Shown here: positions 47,459-58,007 of the stretch, piece by piece
Layout: every line of letters starts with the position of its first letter
Numbering within the stretch: the first letter of the stretch is position 1
NCBI RefSeq assembly: GCF_946479685.1
Contig: NZ_CAMLGS010000005.1
Coordinates: 13,980-77,979, forward strand
Direction of reading: 5' to 3'
DNA length: 64,000 nucleotides
DNA from: an uncultured Methylotenera sp.
GTDB lineage: Bacteria; Pseudomonadota; Gammaproteobacteria; Burkholderiales; Methylophilaceae
Notes under the pieces: generated by a model
Told to the model about the DNA's origin: nothing
The model's input: only the letters and a program-made list of their open reading frames with translations
The model's database searches: none
Translations under genes and position numbers: made by a program

Positions 47459-48460
47459 ATGAAAGCATTAATATTGAAACGTTATGGCAAGTCGGATCAA
47501 CTCGACTTTGCAAACATTCCACGACCCACGATAAAACCTGACGAAATGCTGGTACAGGTACACGCTGCAGGTATTAATCCTATCGATTACATGATTCCCA
47601 AAAGAATGTTCAAGGCCATACTAAAATTTAAACTGCCAGCTACGATGGGCAGCGATTTGGCAGGTGTCGTGGTTGAAGTTGGGAGTCTCGTAACACGTTT
47701 CAAGCCGGGCGATGCCGTCTTCGCCAGCATCTTCGACCTTGGCACAGGAGCACTTGCTGAGTATGCTGTTGTGCCAGAAAGCGCTGCCGCAATAAAACCG
47801 GAAAATCTAGATTTCGTACAGGCGGCTTCGATTCCAATGGTCGGCCTCACGTCATGGCAAGCACTTAAAGAGCGAGCGCATATCAAGCCTGGACAAAAGG
47901 TATTCATCCCAGCTGGTTCAGGAGGAATAGGCACATTTGCGATCCAACTCGCAAAACACCTAGGAGCAAAGGTAGGGACCACAACCAGTACAGGCAACCT
48001 AGATTTAGTGCAGCGCCTAGGAGCCGATGAGGTAATTGATTACAAGAAGCAGGAGTTCGAGGATGTGCTGCAAGACTATGATGTGGTACTGGGTACTATT
48101 AGAGGCGACGGGATTGAGAAGTCTCTACAGATTTTGAAACCAAAGAGTAGCGTCGTTTCACTCATAGGCCCACCAGATGCTGCGTTCGCCCGCGCCAGAG
48201 GCATGAACTTCCTAATGAAGTTCATATTCGGGTTGATTAGTGGCAAGATAATTCGTCAAGCCAGGAAACGCGGCGCCGAGTACTCCTTCCTATTCCTACA
48301 ACCTGATGGCCACCAACTCGCAGAGATCGGTAAGCTTCTCGACGCTGGGCACATCGTTCCGGTAATCGACAAAATTTTTCCATTCGAGCAAACAAAGGAT
48401 GCTCTGACCTATCTCGAAGAGGGGCGGGCTAAAGGCAAAGTAGTGATTAAGGTTGTTTAA
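47459..48460 (+). CDS. NAD(P)-dependent MDR oxidoreductase (quinone-oxidoreductase-like)
   Basis: A 333-aa medium-chain dehydrogenase/reductase. HAAGINPIDYMI, TMGSDLAGVVVEVG, AASIPMVGLTSWQALKERA and the Rossmann motif GSGGIGTFAIQLAKHLGAKV are typical of the zinc-free quinone-oxidoreductase group; the zinc-ligand Cys and His of alcohol dehydrogenases are absent. ATG 47459 has AGGAG 7 nt upstream. As the last gene of the HxlR-linked operon, a role in removing reactive carbonyls or quinones is plausible (inference). Confidence 0.85.
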   Translation: MKALILKRYGKSDQLDFANIPRPTIKPDEMLVQVHAAGINPIDYMIPKRMFKAILKFKLPATMGSDLAGVVVEVGSLVTRFKPGDAVFASIFDLGTGALAEYAVVPESAAAIKPENLDFVQAASIPMVGLTSWQALKERAHIKPGQKVFIPAGSGGIGTFAIQLAKHLGAKVGTTTSTGNLDLVQRLGADEVIDYKKQEFEDVLQDYDVVLGTIRGDGIEKSLQILKPKSSVVSLIGPPDAAFARARGMNFLMKFIFGLISGKIIRQARKRGAEYSFLFLQPDGHQLAEIGKLLDAGHIVPVIDKIFPFEQTKDALTYLEEGRAKGKVVIKVV

Positions 48461-48485
48461 TTGTCGCTAAATGAAAGCTTCTTGT

Positions 48486-48545
48486 ATCAGAGTAAGTAGT
48501 ACACCTAATGACCGCTTTGAACTGAAAGCAGTCACTCTGATTTAA
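48486..48545 (+). terminator. cruciform-like structure after the MDR gene
   Basis: The outer arms ATCAGAGT (48486-48493) and ACTCTGAT (48534-48541) flank an inner hairpin GAC-C-GCTTT / AAAGC-A-GTC (48510-48533). It sits between convergent genes. Only a TTTAAT follows, so termination would be weak or Rho-assisted. Confidence 0.45.
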
Positions 48546-48603
48546 TCATTTAGAGTAATCAACTTTTTTGAGAAGATCATATAAATCAAAAAAGCCGACA
48601 TAG

Positions 48604-50304
48604 CTACTTAGGCGCAAACTGATTCACAACGAATTTAGACATACCTACCGCCAACTCTTCTTCCCCATAAAACACCGTGCCTAGGTTATCTTTGCGCAAC
48701 AACTCCGACTCGTCTTCGTTATGCGTCCTCAGCACAATCTCAATTTCCGGCCTCAGCGCTTTGGCAGTATCCACCATTTTGCGTACATCGATAGGCTCAG
48801 GTGTTGCCACCACCAACATGGCAGCATTGGCAATATGCGCCTGTATCAACACGCCAGGTTCAGAGGCGTTGCCAGAAACGGCGGGAATGCCCTTCTTACG
48901 CAAGTTTTCAACAATGGCTCTATTCTGCTCGGCTACCACAAAAGGAATATTGTGCTCTTTTAGCTCGTTGGCAATTCTGCTGCCAACCCGCCCATAGCCC
49001 ACAAGCACCACTTGCCCTTCTAGATATTTACGCTCCGTGCTCATTGGCAGCTCTGCATAAGGGTCTGCTCTTGTTTCGAGCTCTCGCGCCAAGCTAGACA
49101 TCCCTACCAGCCATTTTCTAAACGGCATAATGGCGGAGAACAACAAAGGATTGATGGCGATAGAAATTAACGCACCCGCCAGAATCAGGCTCATGCCCTC
49201 AGCTGGAAGAATACCGAGCGACACACCCAAGCCTGCTAATATAAAAGAGAACTCGCCAATTTGTGCAAGGCTTGCAGCCACCACCAGCGCCGTATTGAGC
49301 GGATAACGGAATGCCAATGTAATCGCCATTGCTGCGATGGACTTACCAACGACAATCACGGCTACCACTGCCAGCACGCTCAACGGCTTAGTTAGCAGAA
49401 TCGACGGCTGAAACAGCATGCCTACAGAAACAAAGAAAAGCACGGCAAATGCATCTCTTAGTGGCAATGACTCCTGCGCTGCCCGATGGCTAAACTCAGA
49501 CTCACGCATCACCATACCGGCAAAGAAGGCACCCAGCGCAAACGAAACACTAAACAGCGCAGCGGCGCCATACGCAATGCCAATAGCAGCAGAGATAACC
49601 GATAGCGTAAACAGCTCACGCGAACCTGTTTTGGCCACATGCCATAACAGCCACGGTAGCAAGCGTTTACCTACCACCAGCATAATTACGATGAATGCAG
49701 CCACTTGCAGCAAGGTCACGCCGATGGTGTGCCAAATTGAGGTCTCAGCACCGCTTACACCTTCTAATGCAGTACCGCCTAGCAAACTAGCTAATGGCGG
49801 TAACAGCACTAGCACTAATACCGTCAACAGGTCTTCCACCACCAACCAGCCTATCGTAATCTTGGCGTTGATGCTCTGCATCAGGTTTCTCGACTCTAGC
49901 GCCCTTAATAGCACCACAGTACTAGCGCAAGACAATGCCAAACCAAATACCAGCCCCTCACCAAAGGTCCAGCCCCATGTATTGGCCACATACATCCCAA
50001 GCACGGTGGCAATACTCATTTGCACAATGGCACCCGGTATTGCGATACGTTTAACCGACATTAAATCTTCAACCGAGAAGTGTAGACCCACGCCAAACAT
50101 CAGCAGCATGACGCCAATTTCGGATAATTGAGAGGCAATATGCGCGTCAGCGACAAAACCTGGCGTGGCAGGCCCAATCAACATACCGGCGACCAGATAG
50201 CCCACCAGGGCAGATAGTTTAAAGCGTTCGGCGACAAAGCCGAAAATTAAGGCAAGGCCAAAGCCGGCCGCGATAGTGCTAATGAGTGTAACGTTATGAT
50301 CCAT
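48604..50304 (-). CDS. Kef/YbaL-type cation:proton antiporter with RCK domain
   Basis: A 566-aa CPA2-family protein: about 12 TM helices (~6-385), with VGYLVAGMLIGP, LLMFGVGLHFSVEDL, CASTVVLLRALE and LGAFFAGMVMRESEFS, then a cytosolic TrkA-N/RCK Rossmann domain from ~414 (VLVGYGRVGSRIANELKEH) that binds nucleotide. Family members move K+ or Na+ against protons; the layout with a single TrkA-N domain and no glutathione-sensing insert evident to me is closest to YbaL. It is a single gene. Confidence 0.85.
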   Translation of the reverse strand: MDHNVTLISTIAAGFGLALIFGFVAERFKLSALVGYLVAGMLIGPATPGFVADAHIASQLSEIGVMLLMFGVGLHFSVEDLMSVKRIAIPGAIVQMSIATVLGMYVANTWGWTFGEGLVFGLALSCASTVVLLRALESRNLMQSINAKITIGWLVVEDLLTVLVLVLLPPLASLLGGTALEGVSGAETSIWHTIGVTLLQVAAFIVIMLVVGKRLLPWLLWHVAKTGSRELFTLSVISAAIGIAYGAAALFSVSFALGAFFAGMVMRESEFSHRAAQESLPLRDAFAVLFFVSVGMLFQPSILLTKPLSVLAVVAVIVVGKSIAAMAITLAFRYPLNTALVVAASLAQIGEFSFILAGLGVSLGILPAEGMSLILAGALISIAINPLLFSAIMPFRKWLVGMSSLARELETRADPYAELPMSTERKYLEGQVVLVGYGRVGSRIANELKEHNIPFVVAEQNRAIVENLRKKGIPAVSGNASEPGVLIQAHIANAAMLVVATPEPIDVRKMVDTAKALRPEIEIVLRTHNEDESELLRKDNLGTVFYGEEELAVGMSKFVVNQFAPK

Positions 50305-50606
50305 AGGCCTTTACAACTTTATCGTGCCAACCTAGCGGTTAGCGTTTATTGGAATTATTTTCTTGATTATGTTTTAAGCACTAATCAGGCGAGCATTTCA
50401 CTCACCTAGCACTCTGGCACTGCGGCTGCCTGACAAACAATGCGCATCAAGCAACTTGATTATGACAATTAACCTAAATGTCGTAGCAATTTATTACCAT
50501 ACTTAATGCCCGTACACTAAATATCGTACATCTAAAATATTACACATTAAGTATCGTACCAAGCATCGTACATAGTGCAGACAAGCAACATCCGCATATC
50601 GTTCAT
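50305..50606. other. 302-bp gap with repeated CGTAC elements
   Basis: No gene is seen. The gap lies upstream of the antiporter gene. CGTAC occurs at 50511, 50525, 50555 and 50567 (three preceded by AT), with a related TCGTAG at 50480. Also visible is TCAGGC/GCCTGA (about 50385 and 50430), which could pair over a ~35-nt loop. The AT-rich part probably contains the antiporter promoter, but I cannot place it with confidence. Confidence 0.4.
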
Positions 50607-50852
50607 TTAGATTAAACTTTGGTAAATCGCACCCAACTCAGCCTTAATATCAGAAAAGTCCTGATAATTGTGGCCAGCGCTACGGCCATACCAATACTTA
50701 CTATTCCACTCATCGCCTTCTATTTTATGCAGCACCGCATGTAGCCAATTGGCAGCAGGGCTACTGTAGTCTTGCGCAATCTGATGTGCTGCATCCCAAT
50801 CGCCCGCTTGTGCAGCCTGTACGGCTTTAAGTAAAACAGCTTTATCCATCAC
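50607..50852 (-). CDS. small hypothetical protein paired with the GIY-YIG gene
   Basis: An 81-aa soluble, mostly helical protein ([27 protein letters not shown] then a [21 protein letters not shown] segment). It starts inside the GIY-YIG stop with a 4-nt overlap, so the two are coupled. The sequence looks like a single TPR/SEL1-like helical repeat unit. Function unknown. Confidence 0.7.
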   Translation of the reverse strand: MMDKAVLLKAVQAAQAGDWDAAHQIAQDYSSPAANWLHAVLHKIEGDEWNSKYWYGRSAGHNYQDFSDIKAELGAIYQSLI

Positions 50853-51097
50853 TTATCACCCTCAAAGAAATTGAGTTTTTTATGTCTGGGTAAACTTTTT
50901 AACTGAGCCTCAGCCACGCTCGCAGCCGAGCGGTCTGGGTAAGGTTTTGAGGCTAATATTTTAATGGGTGGGTTAGCGCGTGTATAACGTGCGCCTTTAC
51001 CCGCCACATGCGCAGCAAATCGTGCTGCTAGATCATTGGTAATGCCTGCGTAGTATGTACCGCCTTTACATTCCAGCAGGTATAAACACCAAGTCAT
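50849..51097 (-). CDS. GIY-YIG nuclease superfamily protein (URI/YhbQ-like)
   Basis: An 82-aa single-domain GIY-YIG protein. The core reads [28 protein letters not shown], with the GxYYxG signature, conserved Arg in the DLAARF helix, and a later Glu in VAEAQLKSL that would bind the metal. Such stand-alone proteins are small nucleases of unclear target. It overlaps the 81-aa gene. Confidence 0.82.
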   Translation of the reverse strand: MTWCLYLLECKGGTYYAGITNDLAARFAAHVAGKGARYTRANPPIKILASKPYPDRSAASVAEAQLKSLPRHKKLNFFEGDK

Positions 51098-51217
51098 ATC
51101 ACTACAGCTAACACAAATTCTTGTTGGTAATTAAATTGGCACAAGGCGTCTGAATGCTAACAGTGCAGACAGCACGGCAAACCAGGGCAACACCTGCACG
51201 TTAATTACCAGTAATAA

Positions 51218-51607
51218 TTAAAAAGTACCAGCCTGAATAAACTCGACCTTATAGCCATCCGGGTCTTCGATAAAAGCAATCACGGTTGTGCCGTGCATCA
51301 TCGGGCCAGCTTCACGCACCACTTTGCCACCTGCGTTACGTACCGCATCACAGGCTTTGTAAGCGTCATCCACCTCAATCGCGATATGACCGTAAGCCTT
51401 ACCCATGTCGTAGCTTTCCACGCCATAGTTGTAGGTCAGCTCCAATACCGTATGGTCGCTCTCGGCACCATAACCAACGAAGGCCAAGGTAAACTTGCCA
51501 TCCGGGTAATCATGCTGGCGTAGCAGCTTCATGCCTAACACTTCGGTGTAGAACTTAATTGAGCGCTCCATGTTACCAACACGAAGCATAGTATGTAGCA
51601 TGCGCAT
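51218..51607 (-). CDS. gloA: lactoylglutathione lyase (glyoxalase I)
   Basis: GloA isomerises the glutathione hemithioacetal of methylglyoxal to S-lactoylglutathione. The 129-aa protein has the metal ligands His5 ([10 protein letters not shown]), Glu56 ([10 protein letters not shown]), His74 (YGHIAIEV) and Glu122 (YKVEFIQ). It is of the short Ni/Co-type length of ~130 aa. It stands alone upstream of the ferredoxin group. Confidence 0.94.
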   Translation of the reverse strand: MRMLHTMLRVGNMERSIKFYTEVLGMKLLRQHDYPDGKFTLAFVGYGAESDHTVLELTYNYGVESYDMGKAYGHIAIEVDDAYKACDAVRNAGGKVVREAGPMMHGTTVIAFIEDPDGYKVEFIQAGTF

Positions 51608-51667
51608 TTGCTTATCCTTATTATCAATTCGGTATTATTAATTCGGTGACTCTTAATGAGATAACGC

Positions 51668-52970
<1,303 letters not shown>

Positions 52971-53132
52971 ATTAAATGCGGTAGGGTTAATTGCTATAAG
53001 CCCGCATTTTACTACCAATTCCATCCCAACTTGCGGCAAATGACGTGCTTGCCATCGACACAGCTCAACTCAAGCGTTACCGCTCATTGAAGCAAACAAA
53101 ATGCGCTATGCTTAACTGTGCGCTCAAGTTGG

Positions 53133-54473
53133 TTACTGTGCGCTCGGGTCGCCTACTATCACTGTCACAAAATTCTGCGGATTCAAACGTCGATTAAACG
53201 CATCTTTAATTTGCGCTGCAGTCACGTTCTCTACACTTTTATTGTAACCATCCAAATAAGTGAGCGGCAGTTTATAAAAACCAATCACATTTAAGTAATC
53301 CAAAATCTTTTTATTGCTATCAATACGCATAGGGAAGCCACCGATGATATTGGCTTTGGCTGCTTTTAGCTCTGCCTCGGTAACGCCATTTTTAAGAAAT
53401 TTATCCAGTGTTTCGCGTACCAAAGCCAACGCGGCTTCGGCTTGATCTTTCTTGGTTTGCAAGCCAATCTGGAATGGGCCCGCTTCCGCCATCGGCATAA
53501 AGTAGCTGTATACGCTATACACTAGGCCACGCTTCTCGCGTACCTCTTCAGTTAATCTGGAAACAAAGCCACCGCCACCTAAAATATAGTTACCGACATA
53601 GAGCGGGAACAAGTCAGGATCATTACGTTTAATGCCGGTATACCCCAATAAAATATGTGACTGAGATGCCGGGTGCGCAATACGCTGCTCTTTAGGCTGA
53701 CTAGGCGCAGTAACCGCTGCAATCGGCGCCGGTGCTGGCGTTGCCGGCAAACCCACGCTGACACTTTCTGCAATCTGTTGCGCCTGCTCACGCGTTACGT
53801 CGCCAATAATGGCAATCACCGCGCCTTTAGCACCGTAAAACTGCTGGTAAAACGCCTTTAAATCATCACGCTTAATTGCGGCTACCGTATCAATTTCACC
53901 GCTATCATCCAGGCTGTAAGGGTGGTTACCATACAGCGTAGCCATAAACGCTTTGCTCGAAATACTTTCGGGCTGGGTAGCAGACTCTTGCAAGCCTGAA
54001 ATAATGCGCGCTTTTTCACGCGCTAGCACCGCATCGGGAAAGTCTGGCTTTTGCAGAATCTGTGTAAACACATTGAGTGCCTGCACCTGCTCACGCTCAC
54101 TGCTTAACGTACGTAACGATAAGCTTGCACGGTCTGCATCAAAACTACCGCCTAGCACGGCACCTACATCAGCAAATTTCTTCGCAATCGCTTCATCCGT
54201 CATGCCGGCCGCGCCAAGCGTCATTAAGTAGCGCGTAATGCTGGCCACGCCAGATTTTTCTGCCGTGTCGCGTGCACTACCCGCAGCAAAGTTCACACTC
54301 AGGTCTAAAATCGGCAAATCATGGTTCTCTACAAAATACACCGCAGAGCCAGCAGAAGTCTGCCATTGCTGAATTTTAACTGCCGCTTGTGCACTGCTTG
54401 TGGCAAGCAGCATGCCGGTGCTGAGCATAAAAAAACCGGAGGCCACTATTTTTTTTATATATTGCAAACTCAT
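53133..54473 (-). CDS. M16-family peptidase-like protein lacking the zinc motif
   Basis: A 446-aa periplasmic M16 homologue with a signal peptide (~1-30). The usual HxxEH is replaced by the SITRY region in SGVASITRYLMTLGAAG, so it cannot bind the catalytic zinc. The rest of the fold is kept (YGNHPYSLDDSG, ILGGGGFVSRLTEEVREKRGLVYSVYSYF, including the RGLVY substrate-binding loop). It lies 52 bp after the active M16 gene, so it is probably the inactive partner of a heterodimer, as known for paired M16B proteins. Confidence 0.9.
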   Translation of the reverse strand: MSLQYIKKIVASGFFMLSTGMLLATSSAQAAVKIQQWQTSAGSAVYFVENHDLPILDLSVNFAAGSARDTAEKSGVASITRYLMTLGAAGMTDEAIAKKFADVGAVLGGSFDADRASLSLRTLSSEREQVQALNVFTQILQKPDFPDAVLAREKARIISGLQESATQPESISSKAFMATLYGNHPYSLDDSGEIDTVAAIKRDDLKAFYQQFYGAKGAVIAIIGDVTREQAQQIAESVSVGLPATPAPAPIAAVTAPSQPKEQRIAHPASQSHILLGYTGIKRNDPDLFPLYVGNYILGGGGFVSRLTEEVREKRGLVYSVYSYFMPMAEAGPFQIGLQTKKDQAEAALALVRETLDKFLKNGVTEAELKAAKANIIGGFPMRIDSNKKILDYLNVIGFYKLPLTYLDGYNKSVENVTAAQIKDAFNRRLNPQNFVTVIVGDPSAQ

Positions 54474-54525
54474 TATTTTTTACCTTAAAAATCAAACTGT
54501 AACGTCTAATAAAATATAGTGTTTA

Positions 54526-55923
54526 TTAATGCACGTGCGGCTGGCCTTGTGGCTTGGCATTAGGGGAAATCGGCTGCGGGTCTAACGTCGCAATGGTGAG
54601 GTTATCCTGTAGCAAATATTTTTTGGCAACCGCCTGCACTTGCTCTGCAGTCACTGCGCGCAACTTGTTAGGGTAATCCTCTAATATTTTCCAAGAGAAA
54701 CCTATAGTCTCTATCGTACCAAGCTGCATGGCTTGATAGAACATGGAGTCGCGCTGGTACACGTCTGCCGCAATCACACCAGCTTTTACACGGTCTAACT
54801 CTTGTTGCGAAACACCTGATTGCTTAATCTTTTCCACCTCTTGGATTAAAGCCTGCTGCAACTCAAGCACGGTTTTACCCTCGCTAGGCGTACCATCCAG
54901 TGAAAACAAGCTTTGGCGGCCACGCGCCAATAAATCATAGCCAGCATCCACATCTATCGCCAATTGGCTATCGCGCACCAAGCTTTGATTTAAACGTGCG
55001 GCAGGGTTGCCACTTAATACACCAGCTAACACCTCCAGCGCATACGGCTCCCAATCGGACTCTGGGTTAATGACCGGCGGTACATGGTAACCCATCAATA
55101 AGTATGGCAATTTTGCCGGTGCTTTTACCACTACATGGCGCTCGCCGATTTGCGCAGGCTCTACCTGTGGTTTACGCGCCGGCAATGCTTTTGGTTTAAT
55201 TTTGCCAAAGTATTGTTTTGCCAACGCATAAACCTCATCAGCCTTCACATCGCCTACCACCACTAATGTAGCGTTGTTGGGCGCATACCATGTGTGATAC
55301 CACTCACGCGCATCCGCAACGGTCATGTTTTCTAAATCATTCATAAACCCAATCACCGGGCGTGAATACGGGTGAGCGCGATACGCTACCCCCTGAAATG
55401 CCTCGTTCACCTGCGATTGCGGTTTATCATCGGTACGCCAGCGACGCTCTTCCATCACCACTTTAATTTCTTTAGCAAACTCTTCCTCAGTCAGCTGCAG
55501 ATTTTCCATACGGTCAGCTTCCAGCTTGAAGGACAATGGCAAATGTGATTTTTCTAGCTGCTGAAAATAGCAAGTGTAATCGGTACTGGTAAACGCATTT
55601 TCCTTACCTCCAGCAGCGGCAACTAAGCGTGAAAACTGGCCAGCCGGTACATTTTTTGTACCCTTAAACATCATATGTTCCAGCACATGCGCCACACCGG
55701 TTTTACCATTTACTTCATCTAGGCTGCCAGCGCGGTACCAGACTTGAGACACCACTACTGGTGCGCGATGATCTTCCTGCACCACTAATTTCAGGCCGTT
55801 ATCCAGCTTATATTCTTTGATGAGTGGATTAGCAAAAACAGTGATAGGCATTACTAACAAAAGTAGCAAAAGGCTTTTTGTACGCACAGGACTTAATCTC
55901 CAGTTATTTTTATCAATATTCAA
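54526..55923 (-). CDS. M16-family zinc metallopeptidase (active subunit)
   Basis: A 465-aa periplasmic peptidase with a signal peptide (~15-31). The inverted zinc motif HVLEH lies in TGVAHVLEHMMFKGTKNVPAGQFS, with the downstream Glu in VMEERRW. YRAHPYSRPVIGFMNDLENM is also typical. The C-terminal His-rich QPHVH could be a metal or tail feature. It is divergent from ftsY and precedes the inactive homologue. Confidence 0.93.
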   Translation of the reverse strand: MNIDKNNWRLSPVRTKSLLLLLLVMPITVFANPLIKEYKLDNGLKLVVQEDHRAPVVVSQVWYRAGSLDEVNGKTGVAHVLEHMMFKGTKNVPAGQFSRLVAAAGGKENAFTSTDYTCYFQQLEKSHLPLSFKLEADRMENLQLTEEEFAKEIKVVMEERRWRTDDKPQSQVNEAFQGVAYRAHPYSRPVIGFMNDLENMTVADAREWYHTWYAPNNATLVVVGDVKADEVYALAKQYFGKIKPKALPARKPQVEPAQIGERHVVVKAPAKLPYLLMGYHVPPVINPESDWEPYALEVLAGVLSGNPAARLNQSLVRDSQLAIDVDAGYDLLARGRQSLFSLDGTPSEGKTVLELQQALIQEVEKIKQSGVSQQELDRVKAGVIAADVYQRDSMFYQAMQLGTIETIGFSWKILEDYPNKLRAVTAEQVQAVAKKYLLQDNLTIATLDPQPISPNAKPQGQPHVH

Positions 55924-55929
55924 CGGGCA

Positions 55930-55965
55930 AAACTAGCCGCTATTTAATAGGCTAAACTAGCCGCT
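55930..55965. repeat. short duplicated 12-mer upstream of the M16 operon
   Basis: AAACTAGCCGCT occurs at 55930-55941 and 55954-55965, a 24-bp period, in the gap between the M16 gene and ftsY. It may be a recent small duplication or paired binding sites. Confidence 0.5.
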
Positions 55966-56201
55966 TTGGCTGATGCATAGAATCAGCTTTTGGGACAAGG
56001 ATACCATTGACTTAGTTCAGCTGACTTAATTAAGCCGAACAAGCATCTATATAAATTACACACCACGTCAGAGCTAGGCAATATTAACATTTGGAAACAT
56101 ACGATTAAAAATACATAGATTCATTAACATACCTCAAATGAACTGGTTTGCCGCAAGCGAAATTAAGCTAAAATAGTGTGACTAAACTCAGTTAAAAATT
56201 T

Positions 56202-57212
56202 ATGTTCGATTTTTTCAAAAAAGACAAACCACCCGCCAGCCCTGAGGCTAACCCTGCAGACGCGAGTGCAAGTGCTCACCCAAATGCGAATCCAAGCGCC
56301 AACCTAAGCTGGGCCGCGCGTTTAAAACAGGGTTTAGCCAAAACCAGAAACCAGCTGGGCAACCAACTTGCCAGCCTTTTTGGCGGTGGCAAAATTGACG
56401 CTGAGGTCTATGAAGAATTAGAAACCATCCTGCTCACCTCTGACGTAGGCATTAATGCCACGCAGCATTTGCTAGATGACATCAAAAGCCGGGTAAAGCG
56501 CCAGAGCCTGGATGACACCGTACAGCTCAAAGCCGCATTGAAGGATGCGCTATCAGACTTGCTGTCACCGCTGGAGCAACCATTAGCTACTAGCAAGCAC
56601 CAACCATTTATCATTATGCTGGCCGGTGTGAACGGTGCAGGCAAAACCACTACCATAGGCAAATTAGCCAAGCAGTTTCAGTCTGAAGGCAAGAGCGTAC
56701 TGATTGCCGCCGGCGATACCTTTAGGGCAGCCGCACGCGAGCAGTTGCAAGTGTGGGGTGAGCGCAACAACGTGCATGTAGTTGCACAAACCAGCGGCGA
56801 CCCAGCGGCGGTGATGTTTGACGCCATTAACTCGGCACGCGCTAAAAATATTGATATCGTGCTGGCAGATACTGCCGGGCGCTTGCCTACGCAGTTACAC
56901 CTGATGGATGAAATTGCAAAAGTAAAACGTGTGATGGATAAAGCGCTACCTGGCGCACCGCATGAAGTATTGCTGGTATTAGATGCCAACACCGGGCAAA
57001 ACGCCGTATCGCAAGTAAAAATCTTTGATGACGCGTTAGGCGTTACCGGCTTGGTGCTTAGCAAGCTGGACGGCACGGCAAAAGGCGGCGTGATTGCTGC
57101 TATCGCACAAGCGCGTCCGATTCCAATTCGCTACATTGGTATTGGTGAGGCGATTGATGACCTCAGGCCATTTAATGCCCATGAGTTTATTGACGCCATG
57201 ATTGAGTCATAA
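56202..57212 (+). CDS. ftsY: signal recognition particle receptor FtsY
   Basis: FtsY docks SRP-ribosome complexes at the membrane. The 336-aa protein has a short Ala/Asn/Pro-rich N-terminal A region (~8-30), the N domain, then the G domain with GVNGAGKTTTIGKLA (Walker A, ~143-157), DTFRAAAREQL, DTAGRLPTQ and LSKLDGTAKGG. The A region is much shorter than in E. coli. It heads ftsY-ftsE-ftsX. Confidence 0.96.
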   Translation: MFDFFKKDKPPASPEANPADASASAHPNANPSANLSWAARLKQGLAKTRNQLGNQLASLFGGGKIDAEVYEELETILLTSDVGINATQHLLDDIKSRVKRQSLDDTVQLKAALKDALSDLLSPLEQPLATSKHQPFIIMLAGVNGAGKTTTIGKLAKQFQSEGKSVLIAAGDTFRAAAREQLQVWGERNNVHVVAQTSGDPAAVMFDAINSARAKNIDIVLADTAGRLPTQLHLMDEIAKVKRVMDKALPGAPHEVLLVLDANTGQNAVSQVKIFDDALGVTGLVLSKLDGTAKGGVIAAIAQARPIPIRYIGIGEAIDDLRPFNAHEFIDAMIES

Positions 57213-57293
57213 ACTATTTATAATCTGTGTGCCTAGATTAAGACCAAAATACTAGCTTAAGACTAAAATAATAGATAAGACTAAAATACCAGC

Positions 57294-58007
57294 ATGATTC
57301 AATTTGATAAAGTCACCAAGCGCTACCCCGGTAGCGATGAAATACTCAAAAACATTAGCTTTAACATTAATGCTGGTGAGTTCGTGTTTCTTACCGGCCA
57401 CTCCGGTGCTGGCAAAAGCACACTGTTAAAACTGATTGCTGCGACCGAGCGCCCTACCAGCGGCACGGTATTGATTGCTAACCAAAATGTCAGCCAATTA
57501 AAGCCTTCTGCCATTCCATTTTTACGCCGCCGCTTTGGTTTGATTTTCCAAGACCACAAACTGCTCTACGACAGAAACTGTTTTGAAAACGTGATTTTAC
57601 CGTTACATATCAACGGCATCACTGGGCAAGAGGCCGCCAAGCGGGTACGTGCCGCGCTGGATAAAGTAGGCTTGCTACATAAAGAAAAAGCCATGCCGAT
57701 TACATTGTCCGGCGGCGAACAGCAGCGCCTAGCCATCGCCCGTGCCGTGGTCAGCCGTCCATCCATCCTGCTGGCCGATGAGCCTACCGGCAATCTGGAC
57801 GCCAGCTATGCTGCCGACATCATGGCCATCTTCTATGCATTTAACCAAGTAGGTGTCACTGTGATTATGTCTACGCATGACGCGCTAGGCATGAGTGCAT
57901 CCCAAAACCGCGTGCTGCACATCAACCAAGGTGCACTGAGTGAACACTCACTAAACACGTCTGACTTCAACCAAGGGTCATCCTCCATCGAGCGCTTTTC
58001 ATCATGA
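57294..58007 (+). CDS. ftsE: cell division ATP-binding protein FtsE
   Basis: FtsE is the ATPase of the FtsEX complex that activates septal peptidoglycan hydrolases. The 237-aa ABC protein has GHSGAGKST (~35-43), [20 protein letters not shown] and STHD. It overlaps ftsX by 4 nt (ATGA) and lies 81 bp after ftsY, the classic order. Confidence 0.96.
   Translation: MIQFDKVTKRYPGSDEILKNISFNINAGEFVFLTGHSGAGKSTLLKLIAATERPTSGTVLIANQNVSQLKPSAIPFLRRRFGLIFQDHKLLYDRNCFENVILPLHINGITGQEAAKRVRAALDKVGLLHKEKAMPITLSGGEQQRLAIARAVVSRPSILLADEPTGNLDASYAADIMAIFYAFNQVGVTVIMSTHDALGMSASQNRVLHINQGALSEHSLNTSDFNQGSSSIERFSS

Noticed and set aside
52971..53039. Longer N-terminus for RsmD
   Set aside because: The extra 23 residues do not match the family, which starts shortly before RINAGEW.
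53133..54473. M16 gene as a pseudogene because HxxEH is missing
   Set aside because: The frame is intact and full length, with other family motifs kept; inactive M16 partners are well known.
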